64,000 nucleotides of DNA from Heterodera schachtii. Taxonomy: Eukaryota > Nematoda > Chromadorea > Rhabditida > Heteroderidae. The stretch covers positions 62,001-126,000 of the forward strand of contig SIJG01000073.1 in NCBI GenBank assembly GCA_023374025.1, given 5' to 3'. Position 1 is the stretch's first letter, and every line of letters starts with the position of its first letter. Position numbers and translations under genes: made by a program. This document shows, one piece after another, positions 42,880 to 56,329 of the stretch. Under the pieces are notes generated by a model. The model was given only the letters and a program-made list of their open reading frames with translations. It did no database searches and was not told the DNA's origin.

Positions 42880-44256
42880 AGCTACACGAAATTCTGTTTT
42901 ACAATGAGAAAACGAGAAATTCAACTTTTTCGAGTATAGTCAGAATAATTTTTTTGTTTGTTCACAGAATTTACATATACAAAAAGATTTTCAATTTAAG
43001 GCCTTTTTAGAATATTGCTTTCATTCATAAAAAAATGCGTTTATTAGAAATTTTGTTGTTTTATATAATTATTAATCATTGTTAGCATATTGAATGAAAA
43101 TAGCTGACACTGTCGTGGAAATATTAAAAAAATCCCATTAACAAAGTTTTAATGCAGGAACAAGGATGTTTTTAGGTAAGAACAAAAAAGCTTTATCGAC
43201 TCGTCTGAAATGAAATTTAAATAATTGAAATAAAATTTGAAAAATAAAAATAAAATAATTTTATAATTAGGGTGCAGATTTTTAGATACGAAAAATCCTA
43301 TAATTTAATTGCGACGAAAAAATGTAAAAAAGGTAATGAAAATAATAATAAATGCAAGAAATTGACGAAACCACATTTTTGGAGATTTGCCCAAAAATTT
43401 TTTCCCAAAACTTTTTTCTTTTTAATTTTTTAAAGTTTTTTTTCATTTTTTGGTTGTGTTTTTTTTTTCTTTGCCAATATTTTTATAATGTTAATTATTT
43501 TGGAAAAATCCATTCAAAAATCTCGAAAAAGAAATATATATTTTTTCAACTGTAATCAATAAATAAATTTTTTGGTAGTGTTATAAGCAGTAATTAATTT
43601 TTACACCACAAAAATTCTCATTTTTCTTAAATTTTGCACAAATTCCGGACTTTTTCAATATTTTGGTTAATATTTCAGCATTTTTTCGTTAATATTTATT
43701 TAAATATTTCTGGATTTTTAATAAAATAAATGCCAGCAATAATAATGAACTTTTTGTAATGACAATAAATAAATATTTATTCAAGGAAAACTTAACAAAT
43801 TGCGAACTGGCATTAAATAGGCATAAATATCTTCGAATGCCAAAAAATAGGAATATAAAATTATTTATTAAAGTTTCTGTTCGAAAAAAAGAAAGAAAAA
43901 GAGTTTTATTATATTTTCATTGTAAACGAAAAAAATAAAATTCCATTATTATATTATTCATGGGTCATTGGTACGCATTTATTTACAATCAAAAAAATAT
44001 TTTTTCAAATATTTTTGAATTGCTTGAACTGGATAATTGGTTTTGGTCTTAATCCGATACTTGCTTCCATTATCATTTTTCATTGTTATTTTTTGTTAAA
44101 AAACATTACAAGAAACTGCTTTTTATTTGTCGCCAGCCGATCACAATCAAACCCAAAAAATTAAATAAGGGATTTTTTAAATTTATTTTTATTTTTTTTA
44201 ACGAAAAGATAAGTTTATAAGATAATTAAAAATTTATTATTTTTTTATAAGTTCCT
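42880..44256. other. AT-rich intergenic stretch
   Basis: No gene or clear repeat is recognised. Long A/T runs and short unsupported ORFs only. Confidence 0.4.
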
Positions 44257-44697
44257 TTAGTTATTTATGCATCTGTTTTTTTGGCCTTCACTGATCAACC
44301 ACATTGCGGGGTTAGTTGGTGGGCCGAGAATTCTAAAATTAATTTTTTCTATGTTCTGTAAATAATCTATAAAATCGAACGCTTACCGAAAAATGTCATC
44401 ATAATTCATTGTCTCTTTTCGAACGAGCTCTTCGGCAAACTCGAATAAAAAAATTTAATATTGAAAAATTGAAAAGATAAAATATTATTTTTAATTTTTG
44501 AAGTTTACCATTCTTAAACATTGACGGCTTTCCTCTGTACCAAACGCTTTCCGAAATGTTCTTCGTGCTTTTGCTATCGGTTGTGCAATCATCAATTGCC
44601 CTCGGGCAGTTGTTCGGTATCGCACAGGAACCACAAATGGTGCCAAGGTATGCGAGTTCTCATAGAAGTGATGTATGTATATCAGAATTCCGGTGTC
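44257..44697 (-). CDS. 3' end of a gene, C-terminus faintly paraplegin-like
   Basis: Three minus-strand exons join in phase: 44509-44697 (63 codons from TTTAATAAG|GAC), 44387-44439 and 44257-44332 (stop TAA 44257-44259). The product contains FVVPVRYRTTARGQLMIAQP, ARRTFRKAFGTEESRQCLRM and the end ELVRKETMNYDDIFRILGPP. The last stretch resembles the C-terminal E-K-E-x-x-N-Y-E-D-I...GPP of mitochondrial m-AAA proteases such as paraplegin, but the segment before it does not fit clearly. Consistent phases over three exons argue for a real gene whose 5' part lies upstream and was not found. Confidence 0.5.
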
Positions 44698-45650
44698 CTT
44701 ATTAAAAATGCAAAAATTGGATATTTTTTGAATTAAATATTGTCTTTTATTGAAGCGAATATTTTAATAAATTCTATTAAAGAAATACATTTTTAGTTCA
44801 TTTTCTTGAGTTTAATGCCAAAATTTCAATGAAAATCTGTTAAAAACTGTCAATATTTCTATTTTTTTCCAAAAAGCTCGTTTTTTGACTCCAAATCATG
44901 ATTTTTTGTCGGCCAATGCTGGTTTTGAAAATTTCAGTTGAAGGCCCTTGTTTTTATGCTAATAAAATATTGTTTAAGTCTATTTTTCATGTTTTTATTG
45001 CGTTCCTTCGCGATACTATTAGTTTTAGAAAAAAACTTATTTTTGGGGTCCGAGTCTTAGTTTTTGGGCCATTTTGCCTTATTTTGAAAAAAAGACTTGG
45101 GAACTCTGATTAATTTTATATTAATAATTTATAGGAATGAATTGCTCACTAAAGTTGAGTTTTTAGGCTAAAATAATTAAAATTTGAGTGGATGTTGTTC
45201 ATTTCTAATAGAAAAGATGAATTCATTTTAATAATAAATTATTTTCCAGATATATTTGAGGAGAAAGCTACGAAAAGCACATTTTCACAAATTTTAGTTG
45301 CCTTTTATTATAAAAACCATTAATGCGCGTTTTGATAACCCGTAATTTAATGAATTTTCTATATGAATTTGTCATTAGCGGTTTTGGAAAAACATTGAAA
45401 GTTTAAATGATTAATCATTGACAATCGCTTTTAATAATTCAAATATCATAATCTATTTATTTAAATAAAAAGACATATAAAAATGAAATCCAAACACAAT
45501 CCAGAATTTTATTTTGTCGGACCAATTTAAAGAAGCAAAAACCCACTCAGTGAAATTTTATTACCTATAAAATATTATTTAATATTTTCTAAAATATTTC
45601 ATTTAAATTAAAAAACTTAAAATCTAAAAATGCGCTTTTAGAGGACATAC

Positions 45651-46564
45651 CGGCGGTGCATTTAGTAATGCTGCAAACCGATTCATCTGATAAATTACCC
45701 TCTGGGAACGCGAGATAAAAATCCTTGTTGATTTTTCCACATGTTGTGTTGCATGTCCATGCTGACAATGAAGTGTTTTTCCCCTAGTGGCACGATGCAA
45801 GATACATCCATTCAATGAATGAATCAGATCCTAAATTTTTTTTAATATTTTTGAAAATCAATAGTATTTAAATTAACTCTAATAATTAGAGTGCTCAGTT
45901 TTCAGCACAAAAAATCACCGATCAAGCACTGTAAACATCACCAAATTATCTCAAAATAAGCATGAAAACAAGGACAAAAAAGGCAAAATCAGCACAAAAA
46001 ATTGGAAAAAACACAAAAATTAAGGGATCAAGGCACAAAAAATTAAGAAGGCGCAAACAAAAAACTTTGTTTGCTTCCTGATTAAAAAAACCTCCAAAAT
46101 AGGTGCTAAAAATGGTAATGAGATACATAATTTTAAAATTAAAAATATTGTCAAGAAAAAAAAATTCGGAAATGAAATTTGATAAATTTTCCATTTCTTA
46201 GGGCAGTGTTTTTCTTTCGGATTGATTCTTAGGGGGTGTATTTTTCAATTTTATTGCATATTTGTTAATAAATTTTTTCAAAATTGCTTAAAATATTTAA
46301 AAAATTCCTCAATTGTTAAAACAACACAAAAAACTTATTTTACCGCTTGTGCAGTTCGTGATACTGCAGATTAAATCACCTTCCTGGCAATTAGTTTCAG
46401 TAAAATTTTGGTAAATTTGAGTGTTCGAAATCGATCCTTCGTAGCATTTAAGACCTTAAAAATAATGTTTTTTATCAATTATATTTTCTTTCAGGAAAAC
46501 CTTCGGAGTCGTCCATCATCATACAAAACAGAAAAAGAAACATAGCAATCGGAATAGAATTCAT
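45651..46564 (-). pseudogene. cysteine-rich secreted protein, frameshifted copy
   Basis: Exon 1 (46501-46564) encodes a signal peptide (MNSIPIAMFLFLFCMMM), exon 2 (46344-46454) a small domain LKCYEGSISNTQIYQ...DLICSITNCTSG, and exon 3 (45651-45830) a second related domain with CQHGHATQHVEKSTRIFIS. Phases of exons 1-2 match the neighbour at 47.3-47.8 kb. In exon 3 four bases (GAAT) are missing after CAGATGAAT compared with the neighbour, shifting the frame before the SITKC motif. It also has lost a cysteine (RSQR for RCQR). Probably a broken tandem duplicate. Confidence 0.65.
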
Positions 46565-47229
46565 TTAGTTTATTAGAAATAATAAATGACTTAAATAATT
46601 GAATTTAATTTGCTTTTATTTGATAATATAAAATAATAGCAATGATTCGTATTTATTCAAATGCAAACCAATCACTGTATTTTATTGTACGAAAAGTCAT
46701 AAAATTTCCTATGGTTTTGCCGGAAATAACAGTCATCCCTTGCATTTTCATTGCTTTTAAATATTTGAACAAATAGTAAATAATGCAGGATCAAAAAGTC
46801 CTATAAACCAAATAATTTGACAAAAATTACAACTTTTTTGGTACCAGGAACAAGTTCATTGTTAAATATGTTTAGTAAAACATAAAAAAAGAGAGATTAA
46901 GGCGAAATCGGCATAATATAAAAATGAAACTTCTGGCACTCAAAATCTGTGCAAGTCTTTGAAATAAGTCAATTTGGGGCACTTGTTTAACTGGATTTCG
47001 CTTCTTCGGGCAATTTTATTATTAGAATAAAATTATATAAATAAACTGAATGTTTTTAAATGTTTTTTGTGCAGTATTTTTTACAAACTAATATATTTTA
47101 ATTTTATCTTTTTTCAGCTGCCAAAATCCTATGAGATATAACCCCAATGGGTGCATTTTAATTAGATCTGAAATTTTTAATTAACGCCAAATATTAGCCC
47201 TTTCAAACTTTGCACATATTTGGCGTTAA

Positions 47230-47808
47230 TTAATATTTTCTAAAATTTTTCATTGAAATTAAAGACTTAAAATCTAAAAATGCGCTTTTAGAGGACATAC
47301 CGGCGGTGCATTTAGTAATGCTGCAAACCGATTCATTCATCTGATAAATTACCCGCTGGCAACGCGAAATAAAAATCCTTGTTGATTTTTCCACGTGTTG
47401 TGTTGCATGTCCATGCTGACACTGAAGCATTTTTGCATTCAATTGGCATGATGGAAGACACAGCCATTCGGGGAAATCAGTACCTATAAAAATGTTTAAT
47501 ATTTTTTGAAAAATCAAAATTATTTAAATGAACGATATCAATGCAGAATTAAAATACAGAATTCTCGGAAAATAAATAATTTTTACCGGTGGTGCATTTG
47601 GTGATGCTACAGACCAATTGATCATCTTTGCAATAAGTCTCAGTCAATTGCTGACAAATTTGACTATTCGCAATTGAACCCTCGTAACATTTAAGTGCTA
47701 AAAAATAATATTATTTTTTCTTTAATATTTTCTTTCAGGAAAACCTTGCGAGTCCCCCACAATCATACCAAACAGAAAAATAAATACAGTGATAAAAATA
47801 GAATTCAT
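47230..47808 (-). CDS. two-domain cysteine-rich secreted protein, candidate effector
   Basis: Exon 1 (47745-47808) gives a signal peptide (MNSIFITVFIFLFGMIVGDS). Exon 2 (47587-47697) and exon 3 (upper border 47483) each encode a domain with a leading C and a closing CSITKCT(A/T)G: ALKCYEGSIANSQICQ ... VCSITKCTTG, and LQCQHGHATQHVEKS ... RCQRVIYQM ... VCSITKCTAG. Phases agree at both splices. After the second domain the frame either continues to a stop at 47230-47232 or splices at GCCG|GTATGT (47301). The cysteine spacing suggests a small disulphide-rich fold such as Ly6-like; the family is not recognised. A tandem copy lies just downstream (45651-46564). Confidence 0.65.
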
Positions 47809-47809
47809 T

Positions 47810-50800
47810 GAGTTATTATTAGAAATAATAAATGACAATAAATAATTAAAATTTCATTTGGTTATGTTTTATGAGGAAAAGAGAACATCAATGATTCGTA
47901 TTTATTACTCTGCCAATCAATCACTGTTTTTTTCGTACGAAAAGGCATAAAAATTTCTTATGGTTTTTGGCGGGAAGTGAACAGTCATCTCTTGCATTTC
48001 GGACACTGATTAATTTATTTTCATAAAACCTTTTAACTCATTGATTCCATGAACAAGCTAAAAAGAAATACAGCGAAGGAAATAGAAGGGATTGAGTTTT
48101 AACAAATAAATTTCTTGCAAAAATAAGCAATAGACAGTAATTGAATAAAACCTAAATCTTCGAAACAACTAGTTGAAGAATTTCACAAAATTTCCGATTG
48201 TGCGTCATTACTTTGTATCACAAGCAAAATGTTTTTTTGTAGATTTGCAGAACCGGTTTCAAGCCACCAAGATGCTACCACGATGCTCGGCAGATTTAAT
48301 CAATCTAATAAATTTTGCATTTTTCTGAAAGCCTTTACATCTATCTAGTGGTAGAATGAAACGATATAGTGAAGCTTCCGAGAAATAGTGAAATATTAGG
48401 ATACAAAAAGATGTTTACACCGTCTTTTTACACCATATTTTTTTGCATTGAACAAGGTGGATTCTGTCCGGCGGTGCCTGTAGGCATCGGCAGTAAACAT
48501 TTTTTTAAATTTGAGTGTAGTTAGTGCAAAGATTTTGTGCAAAAAATGACCAAATTTGAGCCAATTCTTAAGAAAAATTGGAGTTTTTGGTAAGGCGCCG
48601 ACGAGAAAATTTTAGAAAACGTTGTTTTTATATTTGTTAAAAGATTTTGCCCAAAACAACTTTATTTCGAGTGAATTTTTAAAAATAAGAAAAGAAGTTT
48701 TAATTATTTTTTATATTTAAGACTGAATTTAAAAATAAGGAATTTGTGGGAACTTCGGCATATATGGAAAAAGGGGGGTCAGTTGACCAAGATTTTTTTT
48801 ATACATATTTTGAAGATTTTTGAGAATTTATTGTAATTTCTCCTATCTGGTCATTTTTATGGCATTTTGTGTCTATTCACCCTTTACAAAAAAAGTTTCC
48901 AAAAAAACCATTTTCAAATCACTAAATATGCATAACATAAAAATTACCTAGAGAATTGGAATCAAACTTTAATATTTTAAAAATCTGGTTTTTGATGATA
49001 TCTCTTGAAAAAACCAATTTTTAGAGGTACATTTTCAAAAAAAAAATTTTCTTTTTCAAAGAAATTTTATTAATTCTCAAAAATACTCAAAATATTTTCA
49101 AAAAATGAAAATATGAACTAATGCGCAATTTTTGATTTGTGGAGGAATTTAACAAAAATTTTCTAAAAGATCCTCAAAATTGCAATATATGTGCGAAAAA
49201 ATGCGAAAAAGTCAATATATGTATAAAAAATAAGGGCAAATAAAATGAGTGGCCACATCGCAGAACAGAAAATTTATGCGCGTGTTCTTAAACACTTAAA
49301 ACACATTAATTTATGCAAATTGCAAACCGTACAAATGTTCAGCGCGCTTTTTGCAACGGCGAGAGAGTGGTAGGAATGGTGGGAAGAAAGAGAGTGCATA
49401 CAGTTAGAGACCGGCGAAAGATTGATTGCGGCGCCATTTAACTTGCTGCTCTCTTTAATGGGAAAATAACAAAAATAAGATGCGGAAAAATTTTCCAGTT
49501 TTTTTTTTGGATTTTTATAACCAATTTTCAATATTCATGATTTCTTTTCAGTATTATATTCAGTGAAATTTTGACGGCTAAATCAATTGAAAATTTCTAT
49601 TCTCTTTTCAAAGTCACTTTTTAAAAACCTTTAAACCCATGAAAAAATGGATCAATGGTTGAATCAATTTTTTCGATAATTTATTTTTTTATTTAATTGT
49701 AATAATTTTAAGCATTTTTTTGCACCTAATTGTTTGATCGGAATTTAATTATTTGATGGAATTTTAATCTCCCAAATAAATTTAAAATTCTAAAATGTGA
49801 TAAAAAAAAACTCAGTGAGCTAAGGGATCAATCTCAGATGACAAAATACGAGTTCTAAAATGCCAAAAAATGTCATACCAATTTTTGACTTTTGGCTTGT
49901 AGCCAAATTCTTTTGGTGCCATGAAAACATAGGTGATTTACGTCAATTTGGAATTTTTTTTTCTAAACTTTTGTTAAATTGCCACCCGCACAATTTGGGC
50001 AAAGAAGTAGAAACATTCGACTTTTTGAAATTTAGGACAGGGTTCGAAATTGGCCTAAAATATTTGTTAGGTTGATGATCATAAAAATATTTCGGGTTTT
50101 AATAAATAAAATATTTGCTAAAGTACTTTCATTTTTTTTTATCAATATTTGACAAATATTTTGGAATTTTGAATATTTGCTTAATTTTTGGATTGCAAAA
50201 TCTGTTCACAAAATCAGGTAATCCATTCTTGTTAAGCTTTTTTTTCGCCCTTTCTTTGCGCATAAAACTCATTTGCATTCTGTTTCTTGTATTTAAATTA
50301 AATTCTTTTTCCATTTGTATATTATGCTACGGTTTGCGGCTAATAATTATGCAATTTTTTAATCACCCATTGATTTAGTTCAATTTTCGTCAAATTTAAT
50401 TCATTTTTTTCTCATCCTTTTCCAAATATTTCATCAAAATTTTTTTAAGATTTTGCCTTATTCAAATCATGAAAAAATATAAAAAATATTAGTGCCAAAA
50501 AAAATATTATTTTTTAACTGGCTATTGCGGTAAACAAAGAAATGAAAACCCAACAAAATTCATACAAATTAACGATAAAAACATTTTAACGCATTTTTCT
50601 CGAATAAGTCACAGAACCGGTTTACTCGGCCAACACCAAATTTGTCGATGAAATACCAAGTTCCCAATTCGTACTGCGCCGATTCGTACTTTTTTAATGT
50701 TTTACGACTTTTTAAAGATTTCCTGTCAAAGAACGATGGACAGAAAGAAGTGAGCATTATTACCATCTTTACTGCTCAAAACCATGAACTAAAAATTAAA

Positions 50801-52188
50801 ATTTCCTTTTGGTTTGTCATGCCACAAAAAATCGAATAAAAAATTTTATTTTTTGTCGTTCTGCTCAAAATCAGCGGCAAAAATTTCTTAAAATTTTAAT
50901 AGTGTTCCAGCTTTGGCATTTTGCACCAAATATGGGCATGTGCAGTGTAATTCAATTGCACATTTAATTTTTGAATAAAATTAAATACTGAATTTTCTAA
51001 TTTGTGGTTGGTGACAATTGCCGTTTGGCTTTCGTATGCTCGAGATTAATTCGGCCTGACCATTTGCTGCCGATTTTCTTCAGGCAATTGCCCAAAAAGA
51101 TTCTGCATCAATTTCCTAATTATTTTTTAATTTAATATTAGTCTTATTTATAAATTTAATTTTTAATTGGTTTCTGTTCTTACGTAATGAGGCAAAATCA
51201 AAATATAAAAAACCCAAATAATTTACCGCTCAAAATTATTCTTTTTTTTTAAATTTTGTATACCTATTATAATTTTTACTTATTTATCTGCTTAATTTTT
51301 AATTTTGCATTTTCTTTGCCTAAAGAAAAATACATCAGCATTGAGCGCATTTATGTGTTTGACAATTTTGTTGAAGCCATTTAAATCTTTGTTGCTTGCT
51401 ATTTTTTTATATTAAAAAGAATAAATAAATAGATAAAATTCGATATTCAATTAATCTAATTATTTAATGCTTTTAACATTGCTTTTCCAATCGGATATTT
51501 CCATTTTTCCCAATCACACTACCCGTATGAAAAATGATCTAATCCTTGGGTAATGATTAAATTTTTGAGAAAATGAATTAGAAGTTTGGATCCACAGATC
51601 AAGCTCATGACACGTATGCCTAAAAAATCAATCCGCTATCCGTCATCATTTTTGGCGATCCGCGGATCAGGATTCTTATCTGTCTCTGGAAGCCTTAGAT
51701 CACGATCCATACATATTATAAAAGAAACAATTTTTCAATTGATCTTTCATTTTTTCCAATAACACTTTGTCAAGAACTCTAATTATTGTCACTATTAAAA
51801 GTCATTATTTGGTGGCACATTGACTTTCTTTTGCTTTATCTCAAAGGAAATCAAAAAAATAAAAAGAATTGAATTTGAATTTATTTTTGTATAGCGTAAT
51901 GAAATTTTTATTAAAATAAATGTATGAAAATTTAGTCGATGTGTATGCAGTTGTCAATTAATAAAATTCAATTGCCAATGATTCATCATTTGTAAATTTT
52001 TTGGTGGCTTGTCTAAACCGCTGATGATAAAATCCTTGGTTTATTTCCCACTCCAATTCTTTTTTTTTATGAATAATCCAAATTAAAAAAATAGTTTTGC
52101 TTCCAAAAACCTACTAGTCCATTGTATTTTAATTTAATTCTATTAATTTCAGTTTTTAACTTTCCCTATTTTTGTCAGATTCAACTAA
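47810..52188. other. long gene-poor stretch
   Basis: No gene is supported over 4.4 kb. A dispersed-repeat segment with GGCGGTGCCTGTAGGCATCGG and TAAGGCGCCGACG lies at 48460-48620. A possible minus-strand exon (YELGTWYFIDKFGVGRVNRF) lies at about 50580-50700 but lacks splice support. The 49270-49450 part is richer in GC and GAGA motifs and might be regulatory. Confidence 0.4.
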
Positions 52189-52777
52189 ATGGACTCCAAT
52201 CGCACCGGTGGATGCCATGGAAGGGCGACTCCGATGTTGCTAGTCGCGCTGCTGCTACTTTTCGGGATTGCGGTTGGCATTGCGCGGCTGGTCGCAGCTC
52301 CGGATGAACACAATCCCACGAAGAGCCCGATGGATTTGCTGGACCCCATGCCGTTTAGCAATGGGCCGTGTGCGCTTGCGGGGTGCAGGTCAGCTTCATC
52401 GACGGCATTCTAAAGAATTATAGAAAATTTCTTATGAATAATTTAAAAATTTTTAGGCCCTTTTATGGCATTTTTTTTTTTGCTTAATCACGGTTTTCTA
52501 AAAAATGTGACCCAAAAAGGCCATTTTAAAAATTTGTACATTTTTCTTACTTTTTTATATACATATTTTCACTATTTGTTGTGCATGTTTTTGACAGCTC
52601 CAATTATTAATAAGGCTGGGAACTAAATAACGAAAAATCACCAACAAATACATACGGTAGATTAACAAAAGAAATAAAACATTTGCCTGATACCTAAAAG
52701 TCACAAAAACGCCAAATGAAAATATTTCTATTTTTAGGCTTCCCAACGCAACTCCAAGCCCAATTGATCAGCAGTAG
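52189..52777 (+). CDS. small single-pass membrane protein
   Basis: Exon 1 (52189-52388) and exon 2 (52738-52777) join through TGCAG|GTCAGC and TTTTAG|G to a protein of about 79 residues. A charged N-terminus (MDSNRTGGCHGRATP) is followed by a membrane segment (MLLVALLLLFGIAVGIARLV) and a tail with MDLLDPMPFSNGPCALAGC, ending PSPIDQQ. A relative with the same RTGG, membrane and PFxxGPCxxAGC pattern lies at 58339. TTGTCAG stands shortly before the start, as in the relative. The family is unknown. Confidence 0.55.
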
Positions 52778-52779
52778 TG

Positions 52780-55011
52780 AATGAATTGCTGGGAAGTGAT
52801 CGGCCAATTTGAACTATGGAATTGAAAGTTGCCGTGCTCATAAAATTGTACTTTTTTTGTTTGAATGTAAAAATGTTTAAATTTTATCTACATAAAATAA
52901 TTTTTCTTCGTAAATTTCAAATCCCACACGTGATCCCACAAATTGCTCTGCTTGTTATTATTCAATCTCAGGGCCGAAATTCATGGCCTGGCCCAGAAAA
53001 GTGCCGGGGCCGAAACATTTTGGTGATTCTGAAAAAATATTCTTTCTGTGTGGATGGACATTTCGCTTAACATTTGGTCCAATAACCCGAAATTGGACGT
53101 TTCGCCTAGTTCACATCCCAAAAAGATGCTTAGTCCGATTTTGCATTCGAAGGTGAAATTCCATTTGCTGCTGTACAAATGCTGATAATAATAATGATGA
53201 TGATGAATTTTTTTGCTATTTTTATGTCATTGATTATGATCATTTTTTGTAATTGTCCGAAATGGACTAAATTGATATCATTTTATAGCGCTACTTCTTC
53301 TCTATTATTTGCAAAATTACAAAAAATTTCGTTGAGTTTGAAAAAAGTTATGCACAAAAAAATTTTCCGAACATTTTTGGCCGTAACTTTTTTGTAACTT
53401 AATCAAATATTTTGATTTTTTCAGCTCATAGAGAACTCTTAAGGCTATTGAATTAGCTCAAATTCATAAAGTTTGAAATGAGTTGTATCACAAAAAATTT
53501 GCCTTAGTTGACTTTTACTCCCATCCGTCCGCCGTTTTTTGCACTGAACGACACCTAAACCGTAATGCCCCGATTCGTAACTGTTTTTTCTAAATTAAAA
53601 AAAATCGTCATATCTTTTGTAAAAGTCAGACCAATTCATTCTTGGTAACATTCGTTAATTTAATGCAAAATTCAAAATTAATCATATTTAAACAAAAAGT
53701 TATGGACGAACATTATTAACAATTTTTGGCCGTAACTTTTTTCAAATTTATGCAAAATTTTGGCAATTTTTTCTGATGCTTTTATGTCCCATTTTCGTTT
53801 ATTTACTATGATAAATTGCAAATGTAACTTTGTTTGCAATTGTAACCAAAATTAATCGTTCTTATAAAATATTTTTAAGCATAATGTTTACAAAATTTTT
53901 TTAACTTTCGTTAATTTTTCAAGATTTTTTTGCATTTTTCGTAACTTATATTCCTTTCCTAATAATAACAAAATTTTCAATGCAGAATTTTTCAGTTACT
54001 TAAATTAATAAATTTAAATCTACATGAGACATTTTTTGAATTTTTTTTTAGGATTTTTATGATTTTTTTTTTACATTTTTGATTTTATTCATTTTTTATC
54101 TCAAATTTCATCTGGAATTTGCAAAAAAATTTCCCGGCGGTCCCTATCGGCACCACAGGATCGGCTTTTACTTATTAACCCTGTAGAAATGAGTCAAAAA
54201 TTGCGACATTTGGTCATTTTTTGGTCAAAATCAGTTAATAAATTGACAAAATTTTCAAAAAATAAAATTTCAGGCGGCGCCTATCGGCACCGCCGGACCT
54301 CTTTTTTCCTAGTTTTTTGAAAAAATTGCGACGAAAAAAAGGGGTTTTGAAAAGCAAGAAATAGTCAAATTATAGAATATTAACAGATTTGATTCCCGAT
54401 CTCTTTTTACAGTTTGATGCATTCGGAAAATCTTAGTCGACCCATTAGCCCCTTTTAATGCATCCCGCCAGCCTATAAAATTTATTTTTCAAAGTTTAAG
54501 GTTTTTGATTTTTGGAAATTTTTTGAAATTTAATTAAAATTTTTTCGAATTTTCCAAAATCCCGCAATCTCGCGCGGGATCCGCAAATTTGAAATTTCCG
54601 GTCTCTACTGTTATCTATCTCCATTTCATGAAAATCTTCATAATCAGGACATTTTTTATACAGATGCCAATTTAAAAATAAGGAAAAATCGTTAAAATCA
54701 ATCATTAAGTTTTTTATATTTAAGATGCTAATTTAAAATTCAGGACAAATCGTAAAAATCAGGACATTTTCTGTTTTTCATATTGCTCATCCCCAATTCA
54801 GAACAATTTTGAAAAATTCAGGACAGTTTGGATCCTGGCTTCAATAAAAGGCAGTGTGACTCTGTTATAATTTATTAATAATAATTTTTTAGAATATAGG
54901 TTATTTTAAATTTTTATATTTTCTGCCTTCATTAATATATTTTTAAAAAATTATTAATTTTTATTCCCGATAAATGAAAATAATCTAAATATTTAAATAA
55001 GGAAGAACCCA
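52780..55011. other. repeat-containing intergenic DNA
   Basis: No gene is supported. Two segments at 54130-54170 and 54268-54300 carry the GGCGGTCCCTATCGGCACC / GGCGGCGCCTATCGGCACCG core of a dispersed repeat. Several short unsupported ORFs occur. Confidence 0.4.
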
Positions 55012-55452
55012 ATGTTTTATTCTTTTTCTGCTTTATTTTTTGCTATTGTTATTTTCCATCAATTTTTATTTCAGATTTCAAATGCAATTCCATCGGTATG
55101 TCAATTAATGCGATAATTATATTTAATAACCCAATTTAATAAGATGGACGATAAAATGCTAATTGCATTTATGAAAGGACAGCAAGAAACTCAATTCAGT
55201 GAATATTCTACACAAAAATATGAGGCACATCTTGGCATTATGTATTATATGAGAAAGAATTGGCAATGTGACAAAATTACGGATGAATTTATTAAAGAAT
55301 ATGAAAGGACAGAATGCCAAAAATATCGCAAATATTTGGAAATTTTGTACGAATATTTGTTTAGAGAACATGTTGGAATTCCAACAGTGAAGCCTAAATT
55401 TGTATTTAAAAACATAATTGAAATTGATGGGACAATAATCAATTGGCACTAA
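55012..55452 (+). CDS. secreted protein, unknown family
   Basis: Exon 1 (55012-55095) encodes a 28-residue signal peptide segment (MFYSFSALFFAIVIFHQFLF...). Exon 2 (55144-55452) follows in phase 0 (CCATCG|GTATGT ... AATAAG|ATG) and encodes 102 residues, mostly helical and charged (QFSEYSTQKYEAHLGIMYYM, KEYERTECQKYRKYLEILYE), with two cysteines and a C-terminal IIEIDGTIINWH. Family not recognised; a candidate effector by signal peptide, size and context. Confidence 0.55.
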
Positions 55453-55504
55453 TTTCTGTCGTCGAAATTCTGAATGATATATTTCACAACATTTTCGGGA
55501 CTCA

Positions 55505-55792
55505 TTATTTATTGATATCGATGATATTGTATTGAATTTGGAAAATGAGATCGAATTGTTGAATTATGAAATTAAAGAGGAGGAAAAATTAAACGAATTT
55601 GAATATAATTTTCGGCAAGAATTTGAGCAAAAAATGGTAAAAATATTTGAAAAAACAAAAGGAAATGCGAATAAAGAAAAGGAAAATTTGGAAAAAGCAA
55701 TTGAAAATGCTGCAAATAATGTAGAAGCGAACGAACTGAAAAATATATATGATGAAATATTTGGGGCGTTCATTTCGTCGACATTTTTATAA
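55505..55792 (+). CDS. Glu/Lys-rich coiled-coil ORF
   Basis: An open frame containing IVLNLENEIELLNYEIKEEE and a long Glu/Lys helix ends at 55792 just downstream of the secreted-protein gene. No start or splice site is convincing. It could be a further exon of that gene after a frame break, or an independent fragment. Confidence 0.3.
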   Translation, partial: LFIDIDDIVLNLENEIELLNYEIKEEEKLNEFEYNFRQEFEQKMVKIFEKTKGNANKEKENLEKAIENAANNVEANELKNIYDEIFGAFISSTFL

Positions 55793-56329
55793 AAAATCCT
55801 TTTCACAAAATGATTTCTTCTGATTTTTTTTTTTTAGTAATTTTTCCCTTTTCCTTTCGAATGTTCTGTCCGAGTTGCATTTTTTTTCATTTTTTTTTGT
55901 CATTTCATTACCTGTAAAATCCAGTTTATAATGAACCGGTTCGTAATACTATTAGAAGCAGGGCTGGCCGTGATCAAGGATCACGGGGCACGTATTTTTT
56001 CAATTTTCCCGTGATTTTGGTAATTGATTGGCATTTTATATAGGGAATTTTTATAGAGACTAAAATTTGAAAATGTGATTAGAGAAAAAACTGGCAATTT
56101 AATAATGTCTTCAAAAATGAAGTTTTTTGTACGTTGTGTGTATTTTTTTTTTACTTTATTTTTCCCTTTTCCTTCTCATTTTTGTACGTCGTGCCAATGT
56201 TTTGTCGGTTGTTACGCCATTCTTTGGATTTGTTGGGACCGCTTCAAAAAGCCACCAACACGAGGCACTCACAAAAAGAGAATGTAAAAACGCAAAAAAA
56301 AAAATAAAATTTGAAATTTAATTTTTCAG

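Noticed and set aside
44521..44736. Plus-strand frame with a signal-peptide-like start (ATG 44556, MFFVLLLSVVQSSIALG)
   Set aside because: The opposite strand carries a 63-codon exon with good splice borders and matching phases over the same bases, which explains the hydrophobic reading on the plus strand.
49270..49450. Gene in the GC-richer stretch (85-codon minus ORF)
   Set aside because: No start context, no splice sites and no family resemblance; noted only as a possible regulatory stretch.
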